A stretch of 64,000 nucleotides of DNA from Gemmata palustris (GCF_017939745.1 NZ_JAGKQQ010000001.1:558001-622000), one strand, 5' to 3'; counted from the stretch's first letter, positions 52,498 through 61,874 are shown. The notes: generated by a model from the letters alone, not told the origin. Numbers and translations are program-made.

Positions 52498-52529
52498 GTC
52501 TGACGTAGCACAGGGCGGAAGCCCTGTGC
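52498..52529. repeat. Right part of palindrome copy B
   Basis: GTAGCACAGGGCGGAAG at 52505-52521 is the exact complement of the outer left arm at 51263-51279, followed by the small hairpin ending GCCCTGTGC. It completes the repeat interrupted by the insertion element. Confidence 0.85.
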
Positions 52530-52570
52530 GCTGTTTTCTCCATTTCTCTTTGGGCGCGCGACGCAGAGCA

Positions 52571-53266
52571 TTAGCGCCTCCCGGTTGCCAATCGCGGGGT
52601 TTCGGTGCCCGTCGCGGTGCGGGTGGCCGGGCTGAAACTCCCGTTTTCGACGAGCGCCAGCGCCTCGGCAAACCGCGTCGCGTGGTCCGCGATTGCGCGG
52701 AGGTTCCGAACGACGGCAAACAAGCTCAGGCCCGGTTCCACGGCCGCGGGGTCCGCTTTCATGGCGCCGGTCAGCCATTCCGTTACCGATTCTGCACAGT
52801 CGGCTATTTCCGTGAGCGTCCGTGCCGTCCGTCGGGTTGGAACGGTCTCGTGGTGCTCGTAGGCGTCCAGAACGCCGTGAATCAGCCCGGATACCGACTC
52901 GGCCATTTGGGGCAGGCGCTCTGGTACAGTTGAGAGCGCGGCCAAATTTGCCCAGTGTTCAGCGATCTCGGCGGCCAATGCCCCGATCCGCTCCAGTTCG
53001 GAAGCCGCGTGCAGCACGGATGTTACTTGCCGGAAATCGCTCGCGACCGGTTGGTAGAGGAGCACGATCCGGTGGCACCGCTCGACGACCCGGTGATTGT
53101 GTTCGCTCAGCGACGCGCCCCACACCGGTTCCGGCATGAACGTGTGCGAGTGCGGCTCGCGGAGCACGTTGACCGATTCTGCCACCGCGTCCGCCACGCC
53201 GGTTCCGAACGCCAGCAGATCGCGGTGAAGTTCTTGTAGTTCGCCGAGCATCTTTTTAACGGGCAT
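52571..53266 (-). CDS. PhoU-like protein
   Basis: A 231-residue cytoplasmic helical-bundle protein. The two PhoU halves are visible: LGELQELHRDLLAFGTGVADAV with HRIVLLYQPVASDFRQVTSVLHAASELERIG, and later VVRNLRAIADHATRFAEALAL. The conserved E/DxxxD metal positions fall in SELERIG and RAIADHA. PhoU proteins regulate phosphate uptake and the PhoR kinase. ATG 53266 follows AGGGGA. It is divergent from the DUF47/PiT operon, which supports a role in phosphate control. The first half lacks the usual early E-x-x-x-D, so the match to PhoU is partial. Confidence 0.8.
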   Translation of the reverse strand: MPVKKMLGELQELHRDLLAFGTGVADAVAESVNVLREPHSHTFMPEPVWGASLSEHNHRVVERCHRIVLLYQPVASDFRQVTSVLHAASELERIGALAAEIAEHWANLAALSTVPERLPQMAESVSGLIHGVLDAYEHHETVPTRRTARTLTEIADCAESVTEWLTGAMKADPAAVEPGLSLFAVVRNLRAIADHATRFAEALALVENGSFSPATRTATGTETPRLATGRR

Positions 53267-53409
53267 CTTTGTATCCCCTAAAACAAACAACTTGTGTCAC
53301 TAAACCCGATTTCTGGCGAGAGTTGCGCCCGGTGTTCGAGAGTGTCCATCTCCCCAATTCCCAGCCGGACCGTAGTATCACCCCACCTCCCGTGGGTTCG
53401 GAGACGTCC

Positions 53410-54057
53410 ATGTTGATCGACCGGTTGGTTCGGTTCTTACTCCCGCGTCCCGACCAGTTCTTCGCGCTGCTCGAAGAATTGGCCGACAAGATCGAAGCGA
53501 CGGCGGCCGTTTTCGCCGAACTGGAGTCCGCCGCCGGCCACGACCGGATCGAGGCGATCGCGGTGCGGCTCAAGCCCATCGAGTCCGAGGCGGACAACGT
53601 GTGCCAGCGGCTCTACGAGGAGATCGACCGCACGTTCGTCACGCCCATCGATCGCGAAGACCTGGCCCGGCTGACCAAAGTGCTGGACAACGTGGTGGAC
53701 GGGATGGAGCACACCGCCGCGTTCGCGGCCCTGTTCCGCTTCCCCACGCTCACCGACCCGATGCGCCACCTGGTGCGGCTCACCGTGGCCTGTGCCCGCG
53801 AACTGGCGGGCGCGGCCCGTCGGTTGCGCCAGTTCGCGAACCCCGATTCGGTGAAGGGCGCGACCATCGCCGTTCACGCGCTGGAGAACGAGGCCGACGC
53901 CGTTTACCGCAAGGCCATCGCCGCGCTCTTCGACAACGGCATCAACCCGGTCGAACTGGTCCGCCAGAAGGACATGCTGTTCAGCCTCGAAGAGGGCATC
54001 GACCAGTGTGACGACGCGATGGACGCCATTCGTTCGGTGGTGGTCAAGAATGGGTAG
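53410..54057 (+). CDS. DUF47/PhoU-like accessory protein of the Pit transporter
   Basis: A 215-residue helical protein of the DUF47 (TIGR00153-type) family. Signature segments are DQFFALLEELADKIEATAAV, KPIESEADNVCQRLYEEIDRTFVTPIDREDL, LTKVLDNVVDGMEH and HALENEADAVYRKAIAALF. Such proteins bind metals and modulate the Pit phosphate transporter encoded with them. The stop overlaps the transporter start by 8 bp (ATGGGTAG), so translation is coupled. ATG 53410 has GGAG seven bases upstream; an in-frame start at 53269 would add 47 residues without family similarity. Confidence 0.93.
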   Translation: MLIDRLVRFLLPRPDQFFALLEELADKIEATAAVFAELESAAGHDRIEAIAVRLKPIESEADNVCQRLYEEIDRTFVTPIDREDLARLTKVLDNVVDGMEHTAAFAALFRFPTLTDPMRHLVRLTVACARELAGAARRLRQFANPDSVKGATIAVHALENEADAVYRKAIAALFDNGINPVELVRQKDMLFSLEEGIDQCDDAMDAIRSVVVKNG

Positions 54058-55087
54058 CGCGTTTACCATCCTCGTTCTGGTCGTGGTGCTGGCCCTGGTG
54101 TTCGACTACATCAACGGCTTCCACGACACCGCCAACGCCGTCGCCACGGTCGTCTCCACGAACGTGCTGCCCGGGCGCACCGCGGTGCTGCTCGCGGCGG
54201 TGTGCAACTTCGTCGGGGCGTTCATCGGCGTCGGCGTCGCGAAGACGATCGGCGGCGACATCGCCGACCCGAAAACGATCACGCAACTCGTGATCGCGGC
54301 GGCGCTGCTCGGCGCGATCGTGTGGAACCTGCTCACGTGGTACTTCGGTATCCCGTCCAGTTCGTCGCACGCGCTCATCGGCGGGTTGGTCGGTTCGGTG
54401 TGGTGCCACCGGGTGCTCCACGACGAGGCCCCCGTTGATGCGTTGTGGGGGCTCCTCACATCGAAGGGCGTCGTGCTGACGCTCAAAGCGCTCGTCATTT
54501 CGCCGCTGTGCGGGTTGCTCGGCGGGTTCCTGCTGATGGTCCTGCTCCTGTGGCTCGTGCGCCGCAGCCGCCCGGCGTCCGTGAGCCGCAATTTCCGCGT
54601 GCTGCAACTCGTTTCGGCCGGGTTCATGGCGTTCGCCCACGGGTCCAACGACGCTCAGAAATCGATGGGGATCATTACCCTCGCGCTCGTGGCCTATGCC
54701 GCCTCGCAGGGGCAGTCGGCCGACCTCGTCGTGCCGGGCTGGGTGATCGTGGCGTGCGCGACCGCGATGGCCCTAGGGACCGCGTCCGGCGGGTGGCGGA
54801 TCATGAAGACGATGGGCCACCGGATCATCAAGCTGCGGCCGATCAACGGGTTCGCGGCCGAAACCGCGGCGTCGCTGGTGATCCTGGGTGCGACGTGGTT
54901 GAAGGCCCCGGTGAGCACCACTCACGTCATTTCGTCGAGTATCATGGGCGTCGGCGCCTCTAAGCGGGTCTCGGCCGTGCGCTGGGGGGTCGCCCAGAAC
55001 ATGCTCGTGGCGTGGGTGCTCACCATTCCCATTTCGGCAGCCGTATCCGCGCTCACGTACCTCGTCCTGCACTGGACACTGGGGTGA
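54050..55087 (+). CDS. pit: PiT-family inorganic phosphate transporter
   Basis: A 345-residue inner-membrane transporter with about ten helices. Both signature motifs are present: GFHDTANAVATVVST near the N-terminus and GSNDAQKSMGI at the second repeat. GIPSSSSHALIGGLVG and VSTTHVISSSIMGVG are the paired TTH/SSH substrate motifs. It imports phosphate, usually as a metal-phosphate complex, with protons or sodium. It overlaps the DUF47 gene by 8 bp. Members run from 330 to 500 residues, and this is a short form lacking the large middle loop. Confidence 0.95.
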   Translation: MGSAFTILVLVVVLALVFDYINGFHDTANAVATVVSTNVLPGRTAVLLAAVCNFVGAFIGVGVAKTIGGDIADPKTITQLVIAAALLGAIVWNLLTWYFGIPSSSSHALIGGLVGSVWCHRVLHDEAPVDALWGLLTSKGVVLTLKALVISPLCGLLGGFLLMVLLLWLVRRSRPASVSRNFRVLQLVSAGFMAFAHGSNDAQKSMGIITLALVAYAASQGQSADLVVPGWVIVACATAMALGTASGGWRIMKTMGHRIIKLRPINGFAAETAASLVILGATWLKAPVSTTHVISSSIMGVGASKRVSAVRWGVAQNMLVAWVLTIPISAAVSALTYLVLHWTLG

Positions 55088-55090
55088 TGA

Positions 55091-55384
55091 TCAGGTGCGG
55101 GCCGTGTCGCGGTTCTCGTGACCGGCCCAGAACCGAGCGAGCCGGCACCACCCGCCGGCGAACAACCCGCTCCCGAGCATGGTGCCGAACATTCCCCACG
55201 CGATCGGGAACTCGGTCTCGATTCGCGCCCCGAGCACCGTTCCGCAAACGGCCCCACTCAACGCGCCGATGATCGCGGCGCACGCGAGCACTTGGTCCGC
55301 AACGGATTCACTCAACGCGCGGGGCGCGGCACTTGCCGTGACGGACCCGATTTTTCGGTCCACACTCATCTGCACCGTTGCCAT
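55091..55384 (-). CDS. Small two-helix membrane protein
   Basis: A 97-residue protein with two or three hydrophobic segments (VLACAAIIGALSGAVCGTVL, IAWGMFGTMLGSGLFAGGWC). It has no recognised family. It ends three bp past the transporter's stop on the opposite strand, so the two genes are convergent. AGGGG lies nine bases before ATG 55384. The Gly/Ala-rich helices suggest a small integral protein. Confidence 0.6.
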   Translation of the reverse strand: MATVQMSVDRKIGSVTASAAPRALSESVADQVLACAAIIGALSGAVCGTVLGARIETEFPIAWGMFGTMLGSGLFAGGWCRLARFWAGHENRDTART

Positions 55385-55508
55385 TGCCGCTGCACCCCTA
55401 TTGGCCCTGTTTATTTTGAGAGTTCGCGCCCCGAAAAGGACTTGCCGCGCGCTCGTTGCCTTAAACGGTCCCGGTTTTCAGTATATCGCGACAGGCACTA
55501 TGGTACTA

Positions 55509-55552
55509 TACGACAATTCTACACCGATGTTTCACAAAATCTACACAATTCG
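55509..55552. promoter_or_regulatory. Pho-box-like array of 11-bp periodic repeats
   Basis: Four units follow at an exact 11-bp spacing: TACGACAATTC, TACACCGATGT, TTCACAAAATC and TACACAATTCG. Read on the other strand they give TTGTGTA-GATT-TTGTGAA-ACAT-CGGTGTA-GAAT-TGTCGTA: a 7-bp block with xTGT and a 4-bp A/T-rich spacer, the geometry of PhoB-type boxes. It lies 77 bp before the metallophosphatase start, within an A/T-rich gap in a phosphate-related cluster. Confidence 0.5.
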
Positions 55553-55628
55553 TTTGGTGGCATAAGTGCTGTCGTCGACACGGAATGTGTGGTAGTTTTT
55601 TGACTGTTCGCTGCCCCGGAGTGCCGTG

Positions 55629-56882
55629 ATGCCGCGCCTCACCCGCCGCGCGTTTTTTGGTTCCGCGCTCACGGGATTCGCGGCCGTTTCTAGCGGCCAC
55701 GCGCCCGTGCCACATCCTTCGGACCAATCTCCGTCGTCTTCCCTGATTCCCCCGGGAGCTCCCGACGGGCTGTTCCTGACGTGGCAGCGTGACCCGACCA
55801 CGACTGTAACGGTCCAGTGGATCGAATCCCGGTCGCTGGGTGACGTGACTGTGAGTTACTCACCGTTTCCCGGCGGGGGAACGTGGCAGGTCACGCGAGT
55901 TGCGCCGAAGCCGTTTCCGAATACCGGACTCAGAGTGTTCCGCGCCGAGATCACCGGACTGTCACCGGGCAGCGAGTACCAGTTCTGCATCGGGAACCGG
56001 CCGGTCGTCTACCGGTTCCGCACGATGCCGGCGCGGGCGACGGACGCGATCACGTTCGTATCGGGCGGCGATTGCGGGGTGAACCCGCACGCGGTCGCGA
56101 CCAACATCCTCGCCGCCAAGCAGGAGCCGCACTTCGCTCTCCTGGGCGGGGATCTTGCCTACGACAACGGCCGGGCGCCGGAGGCGTTCCTCGCGTTCTT
56201 GCGGAACTACGGCACGCAGATGATCGACCCGGCGGGCCGACTCATCCCGATGGTCGCGTGCATTGGCAATCACGAGGTGAACGGCGCGGTCGGCGCCACG
56301 CGCGAGGGCGCGCCGGCGTTCCTGAGCGTGTTCGACGGGTTGTTCCGCGACACGACCTTTGGTACGCTCGATTTCGGCGATTATTTGAGTCTCGTGCTGC
56401 TCGATTCCGGCCACATTGCGCCAGTTAGTGGCGGGCAAGCCGAGTGGTTGGAGAAGACACTCCGCGAGCGGGACGGGTGCCCGCACCTGTTCGCGGCGAA
56501 CCACGTTCCTGCGTACCCGTCGGCGCGTGACCCGGGCGAGGCCGGGGCCGAGAACCGAAAGCACTGGTGCCCGCTGTTCGAGAAGTACGGCGTGGACGCG
56601 GTTCTGGAGCACCACGACCACACGTTCAAGCGCACCTACCCGCTGAAGGGCGGACTGAAGGACAAGTACGGGGTGACGTATTTGGGTGACGGTTCGTGGG
56701 GGCAGTTGCGCGCCCCGGCCCCACTCGCGAAACGGCCGTACCTCGCAACGGCGAGTCGGGCGTACCACCTGACACTGCACCGTCTGGAAGGCGATCAGCG
56801 GTTCCACGTCGCGCTCGAGGCGAGCGGTGCGGTGGCCGACGTGTACGGTACCGTGGGGAAGCGCCCCGCGCGCCGCGGGTGA
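55629..56882 (+). CDS. Tat-exported purple-acid-phosphatase-like metallophosphoesterase
   Basis: A 417-residue exported phosphatase. Residues 1-27 form a twin-arginine signal (RLTRRAFFGSALTGFAAVSS). A fibronectin-like N-terminal domain (about 45-135) ends in FRTMPAR. The metal-binding motifs of calcineurin-type phosphatases follow in order: GGDCGV, GGDLAYDNG, GNHEV, ANHVPAYPS and EHHDHTFKR. It should release phosphate from organic esters outside the inner membrane. GTG 55626 or ATG 55629 are both possible; ATG is used, with CGGAG upstream. A Pho-box-like array lies just upstream and the PiT cluster next to it, which fits phosphate-scarcity control. Confidence 0.92.
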   Translation: MPRLTRRAFFGSALTGFAAVSSGHAPVPHPSDQSPSSSLIPPGAPDGLFLTWQRDPTTTVTVQWIESRSLGDVTVSYSPFPGGGTWQVTRVAPKPFPNTGLRVFRAEITGLSPGSEYQFCIGNRPVVYRFRTMPARATDAITFVSGGDCGVNPHAVATNILAAKQEPHFALLGGDLAYDNGRAPEAFLAFLRNYGTQMIDPAGRLIPMVACIGNHEVNGAVGATREGAPAFLSVFDGLFRDTTFGTLDFGDYLSLVLLDSGHIAPVSGGQAEWLEKTLRERDGCPHLFAANHVPAYPSARDPGEAGAENRKHWCPLFEKYGVDAVLEHHDHTFKRTYPLKGGLKDKYGVTYLGDGSWGQLRAPAPLAKRPYLATASRAYHLTLHRLEGDQRFHVALEASGAVADVYGTVGKRPARRG

Positions 56883-57477
56883 TCGCGGGTGATTCCGCTT
56901 ATTCGTTTTGCCACTGCATCGCGACATTGAAGCCGGCACGCCGGCTCCCGGAATCGTGTCGGCCGCTCCGCCTTCTGGCACGCGGACAAATCCTCAAGTT
57001 CATACCGAATAGAGTTGAATCGAGACACTTCGGGTTCCAAAGTCCATTGGAATTCACCCCTTCGCCTATCCACACGCGCATTTCCCCCGGCACCGCTGAA
57101 ACACTGATAATCGTGGAAACACGTGAGACGTGAATTGCTCGTGCAGATCGCGTTCGCTGCTCAACGGCGCGAGCGGGTTGTCTCGGCGTGGTGGCGCTGC
57201 ACAACAAACTGTTGATCTCGAAATACACTGGAGCACCGGCCCGTGATGACTTTTGCTCCTTTTTGAGGTGGTCGGATCATGAGGCGGGAGAAGTGACGTC
57301 GGTTCGCAACCAGTTGTGAGTGAAGATGTTCGGCGATTTTCACCTCTCCCGCCCGAGAGCCGCGAGGGGCCGGCACCAATTGGGGGGAAGCCCGATCCGC
57401 GACCCGATTTCAGAATTCGTGAAAAAATAGCGCACGTTGCGCAAGAGATTGGTGACGGGTCGAGGGAGGCCCCTGCG
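56883..57477. other. Non-coding region upstream of the second ECF sigma gene
   Basis: These 595 bp hold no recognisable gene on either strand. A short palindrome, AGCCGGCACGCCGGCT (56931-56946), follows the phosphatase gene and could end its transcript, though no T-tract is present. The part before 57478 must carry the sigma-factor promoter. An in-frame open stretch from 57316 has no protein character. Confidence 0.5.
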
Positions 57478-60400
57478 ATGTCCGGGACGATTTCCAAGAC
57501 CGTGACGGAGTGGATCACTCGGCTGACCGCCTCGAGCCCCGAGGCGGAAGCCGAGTTGCTGCACCGGTACGCCACGACCGGCGATCAGGAGGCGTTCGCC
57601 GCCCTGACCGAGCGGTTCGCGCCCCTCGTTTGGGGCGTGTGCAGCCGCTCGTTGCGCCATTCCCAGGACGCCGAAGACGCCTTCCAAGCCACGTTTCTCG
57701 CCCTCGCTAAGCAGGCCGACGGCCTGACCGGTCGGGGACCGCTCGCCCCCTGGCTTCATCAGGTTGCGCGCCGGTCGGCCGCACTCGTGTACCGCCAGAA
57801 CCAGCGCCGGCGGGAGGTTTCCGTGGGCGAGACACCCGCCGTTGCAGCACCCGTCATTGCCGACCCCGAACTCGTGACCGCGCTGGACGAAGAAATCGGC
57901 CGGTTGCCGGAGAAGTACCGCCGCCCGGTCGTTCTGTGCCACTTGCAGCAACAGACTTACGCCGAAGCCGCCAAAGCACTCGGGTGCTCGGTCCCAACAA
58001 TCTGCCGGCGGGTCACGCAGGGGTGCGAACTGCTCCGCGATCGGCTGTCGCGTCGAGGACTGGTTCCGGCCGCGGGGCTGGCGGTGCTGTTCACGGCCAT
58101 GGTCCAACCGGTTTCAGCGATGCCGCCCGGATTGGTAACGCGAACAGTCCAGGCCGTGACGAGCGGGTTTGTGGGTGGTTCGTCGGTCGTTGCCGACACC
58201 GTCATCGCGTCGATGCGGTGGGGGCGCACGGTCAAGTACGTGGCCGTGTTATCCGCGATCGCGCTGGCCGGCGCCGTCGGCGCCGGGCTGACCGCTCGGG
58301 CGACCGTTCCGAACGCAGTTTCGCCTGCGATTGAAGCTCCCGTTGTCACTCTGAATCCGATCGGTCCGCGACTCGACCGGCTCGGTGACCCGCTCCCGGA
58401 TGGGGCGGTCGCGCGGATCGGAACGCTTCGGATGCGAGGGGAGGGGGGCGGAGCGGGGGATGTTGTCTTCCTACCCGGTGGCCGCACCGTTGCTTCGGTC
58501 CACGGCCGCTCGGTCGTTTCGATCTGGGACATCGACACTGGGAAAGAACTTCACCGGCTAGCAGCTCCGGTACGCAGTCACCAACTGTCTCTCAATCCGG
58601 ACGGTCGAATTTTGGCCGTCTGTGGAACGGACGAGGTGCGGCTACTGAACGTCACGAACCCGGCCGCCACAACGATGTTGTGGTCGTGGGCTCCCAAGGC
58701 GGGTACCGGTTGGCGCGTGAGGTGCGTGGCCTTCGCTCCGGACGGCCGAACCGTAGCCGTTGGCGATGCGGTGTCGAAGGTCGTGCGCCTGTTCGACACA
58801 GCAACAGGTCGGGAACTCCAAGCCCTTGCCGGTAGCGTAGTTCACGGGTTGGCGTTCAGCCCAGACGGGAAGGTGCTGGGCGGGTTGGGCGAGGGCCGCG
58901 TTACGAACGGTGTCGGTGATGGTTATCGGTTGCTGCTGTGGGATCTGGTGGCCGGCCTACCGCAGAAGACTCCTTCGGCCGCGACCGGTCCCATTCGCCG
59001 GTTCGCGTTCGTCGGTAGCAGCGTGGTTGTCACCGACGCACGGGGCGCCCGACAGGCGCGACTCATCGACCTGGGAACTGGCCGCGAAACCGGTCACTGG
59101 ACGGACCGCGGGCTGCACTCGATCCTCGCACCGACCCCGGACGGGACCGCACTCGCGGAACTGGCTGGCGGCAAAGTCACGGTCCGAGATTCGGTGACGG
59201 GCAACGCGGTTCGTGCGAGCGGAGCAATTAGCGAACTGGCGATTGTTGACCGGCAGGCCGACATCTTCGGCTGGCGGTTCTCGCGCGACGGGCGGTTCTT
59301 TGCTGCGGTCGCGCGGGGCGGACAGGTGTGGGTCTGGGACGTGGTGACCGGGCTCCAGGCCGGGCCGCACGGTCGTATCCACGGCGCGGTGCAGTCATTA
59401 GCGTTCTCGCCGGATGGGGGTACGCTCACCACGCTGCACGGGACTGCGGGGCGATCGTGGGCGGTCGGTTCGGGGGTACCGGCCGCCCCGCTCGCCGGAA
59501 ACGATGAGGGCGAAGTCGCGGCCCGCGAGGTCGTATTTCCGGACGCGACCGGACCGACCGTGATCCAGTTCCCGACGCCGGCCGATCGCACGCTGCGAGC
59601 CACAACGTGGGACGTGGGTAGCGGTGTCGCCGCCGACCGGGTGCCGATCCCGGCCGACGTGTGGCAAACCGGCGCGGCGAACGGGGCCGCGTCTCCGGAC
59701 GGGCGGTGGATCGCGTGGGGCACCCCGACTGTGGTCACGCTGGTGAACCGGGCGACCGGACAGGAGGCGCGCCGATTGATCCCGGCGCACGCCAACCCCG
59801 CTGCCCTCCAGTTCTCGGCCGACGGCGGAACGCTCCTCCGGCTCCCGTTCGGCAAGAACGCGGTCGAGGTGTGGGGTACAGAAACCGGGACGCACCGGGG
59901 CACATTGGCTCTGCTCCCCAGGTACCGGAGCAACTCGGCACACGTCGTCAAGCTGTCGGCAGACGGGCAGTGGCTGGCGTCGACCGGGAAGCACGCGGAC
60001 GGTTCTCAAGCCCTGACTGTGACCGAGGTGGATACCGGTAAGGGATACCGACTGCCCACACTGACGGGAGCGGGTTCGTTGCACGCGCTCGCTTTCTCAC
60101 CCAACGGGCGCCTGCTGGCCGCGGCCGCAGAGGACGGCTCTCTGCGGGTGTGGGATCTGGCGAGCGGGAAAGAGTTGCGTGCGTACCGCGGGCACAAGGG
60201 ACGGGCGCTGGCCGTGCTGTTCTCGCCCGACGGCACCCGGATCGCGTCGGGCGGGTTCGACGGGACCGGGCTGATCTGGATCGCCCCCACTCCGACCGAT
60301 GTTCACACGACACGCAGTGCGGACGAAGTGTGGCGCGATCTTGCCAGCGCCGATCCTGCGGCGGCTCACCGTGCGACGTTCGAGGCGGCCGTTTCGGAAA

Positions 60401-60588
60401 TGGTACCGGTGATCGCCCAGCGGCTTCGCACGGAACCCGGTTCATCGGCCGCGCGAGCGGTCGTGGCCCTCGAACGAATCGGATCGCCGGCCGCCAAAAC
60501 CGTGCTTGAAGAATTGGCCGCGCGAACCGACGGCAACACCCCAAGTCGAGACGCGGCGGCCGCGCTGCGCCGGCTCCTTATGCGATGA
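57478..60588 (+). CDS. ECF sigma factor with membrane helix, WD40 propeller and HEAT-like tail
   Basis: A 1036-residue protein. Sigma region 2 is at about 25-110 (DQEAFAALTERFAPLVWGVC, then DAEDAFQATFLALAKQA) and region 4 at about 135-195 (LPEKYRRPVVLCHLQQQTYA, GCSVPTICRRVTQGCELL). One membrane helix is at 253-272. Residues about 310-940 hold many WD40 repeats (for example VWVWDVVTGLQAG, LRVWDLASGKELRAYRGH). The C-terminal 90 residues (SADEVWRDLASADPAAAHRA, then ARAVVALERIGSPAAKTVLE) form the HEAT-like tail usual for this planctomycete group. GGAGG lies eight bases before ATG 57478. It is longer than the fusion at 38457 but has the same plan. Confidence 0.94.
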   Translation: MSGTISKTVTEWITRLTASSPEAEAELLHRYATTGDQEAFAALTERFAPLVWGVCSRSLRHSQDAEDAFQATFLALAKQADGLTGRGPLAPWLHQVARRSAALVYRQNQRRREVSVGETPAVAAPVIADPELVTALDEEIGRLPEKYRRPVVLCHLQQQTYAEAAKALGCSVPTICRRVTQGCELLRDRLSRRGLVPAAGLAVLFTAMVQPVSAMPPGLVTRTVQAVTSGFVGGSSVVADTVIASMRWGRTVKYVAVLSAIALAGAVGAGLTARATVPNAVSPAIEAPVVTLNPIGPRLDRLGDPLPDGAVARIGTLRMRGEGGGAGDVVFLPGGRTVASVHGRSVVSIWDIDTGKELHRLAAPVRSHQLSLNPDGRILAVCGTDEVRLLNVTNPAATTMLWSWAPKAGTGWRVRCVAFAPDGRTVAVGDAVSKVVRLFDTATGRELQALAGSVVHGLAFSPDGKVLGGLGEGRVTNGVGDGYRLLLWDLVAGLPQKTPSAATGPIRRFAFVGSSVVVTDARGARQARLIDLGTGRETGHWTDRGLHSILAPTPDGTALAELAGGKVTVRDSVTGNAVRASGAISELAIVDRQADIFGWRFSRDGRFFAAVARGGQVWVWDVVTGLQAGPHGRIHGAVQSLAFSPDGGTLTTLHGTAGRSWAVGSGVPAAPLAGNDEGEVAAREVVFPDATGPTVIQFPTPADRTLRATTWDVGSGVAADRVPIPADVWQTGAANGAASPDGRWIAWGTPTVVTLVNRATGQEARRLIPAHANPAALQFSADGGTLLRLPFGKNAVEVWGTETGTHRGTLALLPRYRSNSAHVVKLSADGQWLASTGKHADGSQALTVTEVDTGKGYRLPTLTGAGSLHALAFSPNGRLLAAAAEDGSLRVWDLASGKELRAYRGHKGRALAVLFSPDGTRIASGGFDGTGLIWIAPTPTDVHTTRSADEVWRDLASADPAAAHRATFEAAVSEMVPVIAQRLRTEPGSSAARAVVALERIGSPAAKTVLEELAARTDGNTPSRDAAAALRRLLMR

Positions 60589-60779
60589 GAGCAACAATGA
60601 TGACGTGTACCGAAGGCACCCACCCTGTGGCCGATTCGTAACCGCGAACGGCCGGTAGTTGCCGGGTCCGTTTGATCTCCCCGGACCCGGTTCTTGGATC
60701 GATTAGTCCGACGAATCCTCCCATCCCGGCGGCCACCCGCCCGGGCGTGGGAACTATTTATCCTTACGGAGAGATTGCT

Positions 60780-61763
60780 GTGCCCAAGTTCATTCCGGTC
60801 CGCCGCACTCGGCTCTCGTCGCCGGGCGCGTTCACACTGATCGAGTTGCTCGTCGTGATCGCAATCATCGCGATTCTCATCGGGCTCCTCCTGCCCGCGG
60901 TGCAGAAGGTGCGCGAAGCCGCAGCGCGCATCAAGTGCGCCAACAACATGAAGCAGATCGGGCTGGCGTTCCACAACCACCACTCGGCGATGGAAGGGTT
61001 CCCGGTTTCGACGATGCAGAAGACCGTGACCGGGTATTCGGGCACGGTCATCGTGAACTGGCCGGTGCAGATCCTCCCGTACCTGGAGCAAGAAGCGATC
61101 CGCTCCCAGTGGAACTTCGACCGCGGGTACTCCGACGACGTGAACGCCACGCTCAACAAGAACAAAGTTTCAACGTTCCAGTGCCCGTCGGGTCAGTCGG
61201 ACCGGCTCGACCCGCTGTACAACACCGGCGCGGCGATGGACTACGCCTCCCCGTCTCGAATGTCCCCCGTGATGACGAACGCGGCCCCGGCCGGCTACGG
61301 CCTCCCCGTCCCGCCGTCCGGCGTGTTCGACGGGTGCCTCGCGAACTCGCAGGGAATCAACTACAAGGGGGCGCCCAAGTTCAACCGACTGCTGCAGTTC
61401 CAGGACGGCTCGTCGAACACGATCATGCTCTACGAACTCACCGCGCGCCCGGACTACTACACCGGCCGGTCCGTGTACCTGGCGAACAACCTCGGCGGCA
61501 TCGGCTGGGCCGCCCAGCAAGCCACTCAACCCCGCGGGACCAACGCGGACGGCAAGTGGACCGGGTTCCCGACGGTCGGCAAGGCGTTCGGGCCGAACAT
61601 GATTAACGCCAACAACTACATCGGCATGTACTCCCTCCACACCGGCGGGCTGAACGTCGCCATGTGCGACGGATCGGTGCGCTACTTGCGCGACGGCATT
61701 GCCGCCCCCGAGGTGATGGCCCTCATCACCCGGGCCGGGGGCGACTTCGCCACGATCGACTAA
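60780..61763 (+). CDS. DUF1559 pilin-like protein
   Basis: A 327-residue protein of the DUF1559 family, abundant in planctomycetes. The N-terminus is a type-IV-pilin-like prepilin leader with the cleavage/methylation motif [20 protein letters not shown], then the [14 protein letters not shown] segment, the [13 protein letters not shown] turn and the closing [21 protein letters not shown]. The I-D-G-S-V-R part is typical of the family. The start is GTG 60780 with GGAGAG seven bases upstream; an upstream in-frame ATG at 60672 is not supported. Its function is unknown; surface structures or secretion pseudopili are suspected. Confidence 0.95.
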   Translation: MPKFIPVRRTRLSSPGAFTLIELLVVIAIIAILIGLLLPAVQKVREAAARIKCANNMKQIGLAFHNHHSAMEGFPVSTMQKTVTGYSGTVIVNWPVQILPYLEQEAIRSQWNFDRGYSDDVNATLNKNKVSTFQCPSGQSDRLDPLYNTGAAMDYASPSRMSPVMTNAAPAGYGLPVPPSGVFDGCLANSQGINYKGAPKFNRLLQFQDGSSNTIMLYELTARPDYYTGRSVYLANNLGGIGWAAQQATQPRGTNADGKWTGFPTVGKAFGPNMINANNYIGMYSLHTGGLNVAMCDGSVRYLRDGIAAPEVMALITRAGGDFATID

Positions 61764-61874
61764 TTGCCCAAACCTCGACCCAACGTTTCAAACGTCGGCC
61801 GGCGGTCTCACGACCGCCGCGCCGATCCCGCCCGCTCACAACTGCAGAACGATCAAAGTCCCTGGGTAACCGAA

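Larger units (their letters stand above)
51345..52499 (-). mobile_element. IS110-family insertion sequence in a palindromic repeat
   Basis: The boundaries come from comparing the split repeat here with the intact copy at 19173-19283. The intact target reads CTGTCT; here CTGT ends the left part (51344) and GTCT begins the right part (52498), so a GT dinucleotide appears on both sides, as expected for the core of an IS110 insertion. The element is about 1155 bp, lacks terminal inverted repeats, and carries one transposase on the minus strand with 27 bp after its stop and 181 bp of non-coding DNA before its start. Confidence 0.8.

Noticed and set aside
52317-52778. N-terminal extension of the IS110 transposase
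   Set aside because: The 154 extra codons cross the element's non-coding end and the flanking repeat; the family starts at MTTACFVGIDVSK.
53269-53409. 47-residue extension of the DUF47 protein
   Set aside because: No family similarity, and a better ribosome-binding site precedes ATG 53410.
53267-53409. A Pho-box search in the gap between the PhoU-like and DUF47 genes
   Set aside because: A few TTGTG-like blocks occur but not with steady 11-bp spacing, unlike the array at 55509.
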